6,477 nt of DNA from an uncultured Erysipelotrichaceae bacterium (GTDB lineage: Bacteria; Bacillota_I; Bacilli_A; Erysipelotrichales; Erysipelotrichaceae), in contig CALEMD010000103.1 of NCBI GenBank assembly GCA_937902945.1, positions 1 to 6,477 of the forward strand, in the 5' to 3' direction. Positions 5,456 through 6,477 of the stretch are shown one piece after another. The translations under genes and the position numbers were made by a program. The notes under the pieces are model-generated. The model had not been told where the DNA came from and made no database searches. It saw only the letters and a program-made list of their open reading frames with translations. The first letter of the stretch is position 1. Every line of letters begins with the position of its first letter.

Positions 5456-6477
5456 TTAATTATTGATTCTTATTGCATTGAGCTCGTCTTCGAGAACGGT
5501 CATAGTTTCATCAATAGTTGTATACTTTCCAGAGCAATAATCCACAAATACTGTGTTAATTGTTTCCTTGAGTCGATCTGTATTCAAGTAACCGATGAAT
5601 TGTGCCCCATCAAGAATGTTGAAGAGAATACTTGCATAAGGCATCTGTTCTAGCAGTGTTTCATTATTTGCCAGACTTTTCTTAGAAGGTATCTGTGTAC
5701 AGTCGATATTGTGTTGCAGCATTACATCATCTTGATATACATATTTTATAAATTTCAATGCCGCTTCCTGTTCTGCACAGGATTCATTGATTGCCAGAGC
5801 CCACCCAGTTTCTGCTGCAAACTTGTGTTCGGTTGAATACCAAGGCAACGCAACATAATCGAAATCTGTTCCTAAGGTCAATTCAAATGACTCAACACCT
5901 TCAGAAATTGTCCAAGGTCCGCGTGGCACCATTAACGCACGATTTGCATACAATTGCTGATATCCTTCCAATTCAGCACCGCCGTTCAGTCCTTCAAGAT
6001 TTGTAACACCATCCACAATCACTAGATCCGTTAGTTCCTGAAATGCTTTTTTAGCTTCAGGAGTATTTACATTAAAGGATCCATCCTCATTTAGATAATT
6101 GCTTCCCTGCTGTAAAATCATAGACAGGAACAGGTATGGAACAGAATCCCAGTTAACAAAGTCAAATCCTTTTACACTAAATACGTCCCCTTCTTTTTTG
6201 GATCCGGCTTCAGCAGTTTTTACCAACTGGTCCCATGTTTCAGGTATTTGCAGATTGTATTCTTTAAGCAGATTCAGATTAACCAACATACCTCCATATT
6301 CAATATTGAATTCCAATGGCATACCATATAGTTTTCCATCACTCATCAAAGCACCATAAGTTGCAGGATATGTCTCATCTTCAATTTGAGAAGCAAAATC
6401 ATCAGGTAATGCCATCAGTGCACCGGAAGGAGCATAATCAATTCCCCATCCTCCCCAAATTTCATAAATATCTGCTC
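5456..6477 (-). CDS. Extracellular solute-binding protein, family 1 (5' end missing)
   Basis: This is the substrate-capturing subunit of the importer, normally a lipoprotein on the outer face of the membrane in Bacillota. The frame is open to the right edge, giving 339 visible residues. A methionine at 6415 is internal, because the preceding in-frame residues (IYEIWGGWGIDYAP) belong to the conserved fold. Family members are about 420-450 residues, so roughly 80-110 residues including the signal peptide and lipobox cysteine lie outside the window. Recognisable elements, in visible-residue numbers, are the DGKLYGMPLEFNIEYGG region (about 46-62), the PETWDQL segment (about 78-84), the VPRGPW stretch near the middle with a possible sugar-stacking tryptophan, ETGWALAINE, and the C-terminal helices ending in NAIRINN. 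This pattern fits the UgpB/MsmE-like group for sugars, but the ligand cannot be deduced. It is the most upstream gene visible. Confidence 0.92.
   Translation of the reverse strand, partial: ADIYEIWGGWGIDYAPSGALMALPDDFASQIEDETYPATYGALMSDGKLYGMPLEFNIEYGGMLVNLNLLKEYNLQIPETWDQLVKTAEAGSKKEGDVFSVKGFDFVNWDSVPYLFLSMILQQGSNYLNEDGSFNVNTPEAKKAFQELTDLVIVDGVTNLEGLNGGAELEGYQQLYANRALMVPRGPWTISEGVESFELTLGTDFDYVALPWYSTEHKFAAETGWALAINESCAEQEAALKFIKYVYQDDVMLQHNIDCTQIPSKKSLANNETLLEQMPYASILFNILDGAQFIGYLNTDRLKETINTVFVDYCSGKYTTIDETMTVLEDELNAIRINN

Noticed and set aside
5456..6415. Binding protein as a complete gene starting at 6415
   Set aside because: The frame stays open to the window edge with conserved-looking residues, and a start there would lack a signal peptide, which an extracellular binding protein needs.

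Overview
This 6.5 kb window holds most of one minus-strand operon for sugar uptake and metabolism. Reading right to left, which is the direction of transcription, it encodes: a family-1 extracellular solute-binding protein (5' end cut by the window edge), two UgpA/UgpE-type permeases, an MsmX/UgpC-type ATPase, a metal-dependent hydrolase of the amidohydrolase_2 family, and a BadF/BadG N-acetylglucosamine-kinase-type sugar kinase. The low G+C (about 40% or less in the lines I counted), strong AGGAG-type ribosome sites, tight gene packing and a complete CUT1-type transporter all point to a Bacillota (Firmicutes) bacterium. A gut Clostridia or Erysipelotrichia member is plausible, but nothing in the window fixes the genus.

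Layout. 1-122: C-terminal tail of an unidentified plus-strand gene that converges on the operon. 123-512: about 390 bases with no convincing gene, holding a possible gene relic and a short palindrome beside the operon end. 516-1493: sugar kinase. 1516-2571: amidohydrolase, whose start codon overlaps the ATPase stop as TAATG. 2571-3665: ABC ATPase. 3679-4521: second permease, starting one base after the first permease's stop. 4523-5398: first permease. 5414-5445: a perfect 13-bp stem-loop between binding protein and first permease. 5456-6477: binding protein, running off the right edge. The operon promoter and any regulator lie beyond the right edge.

How it probably works: the lipoprotein-type binding protein captures a sugar or glycoside outside the cell, the two permeases form the channel, and the linked ATPase drives import. 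Unlike PTS uptake, ABC import does not phosphorylate its cargo, so a cytoplasmic kinase in the same operon makes sense. The amidohydrolase probably acts on the imported compound or on a product of it. The substrate cannot be read from the sequence. The kinase family (amino sugars and related sugars) and a hydrolase subgroup of unknown reaction suggest a substrate other than a plain hexose. I saw no RNA genes, CRISPR arrays, insertion sequences or intact regulators.
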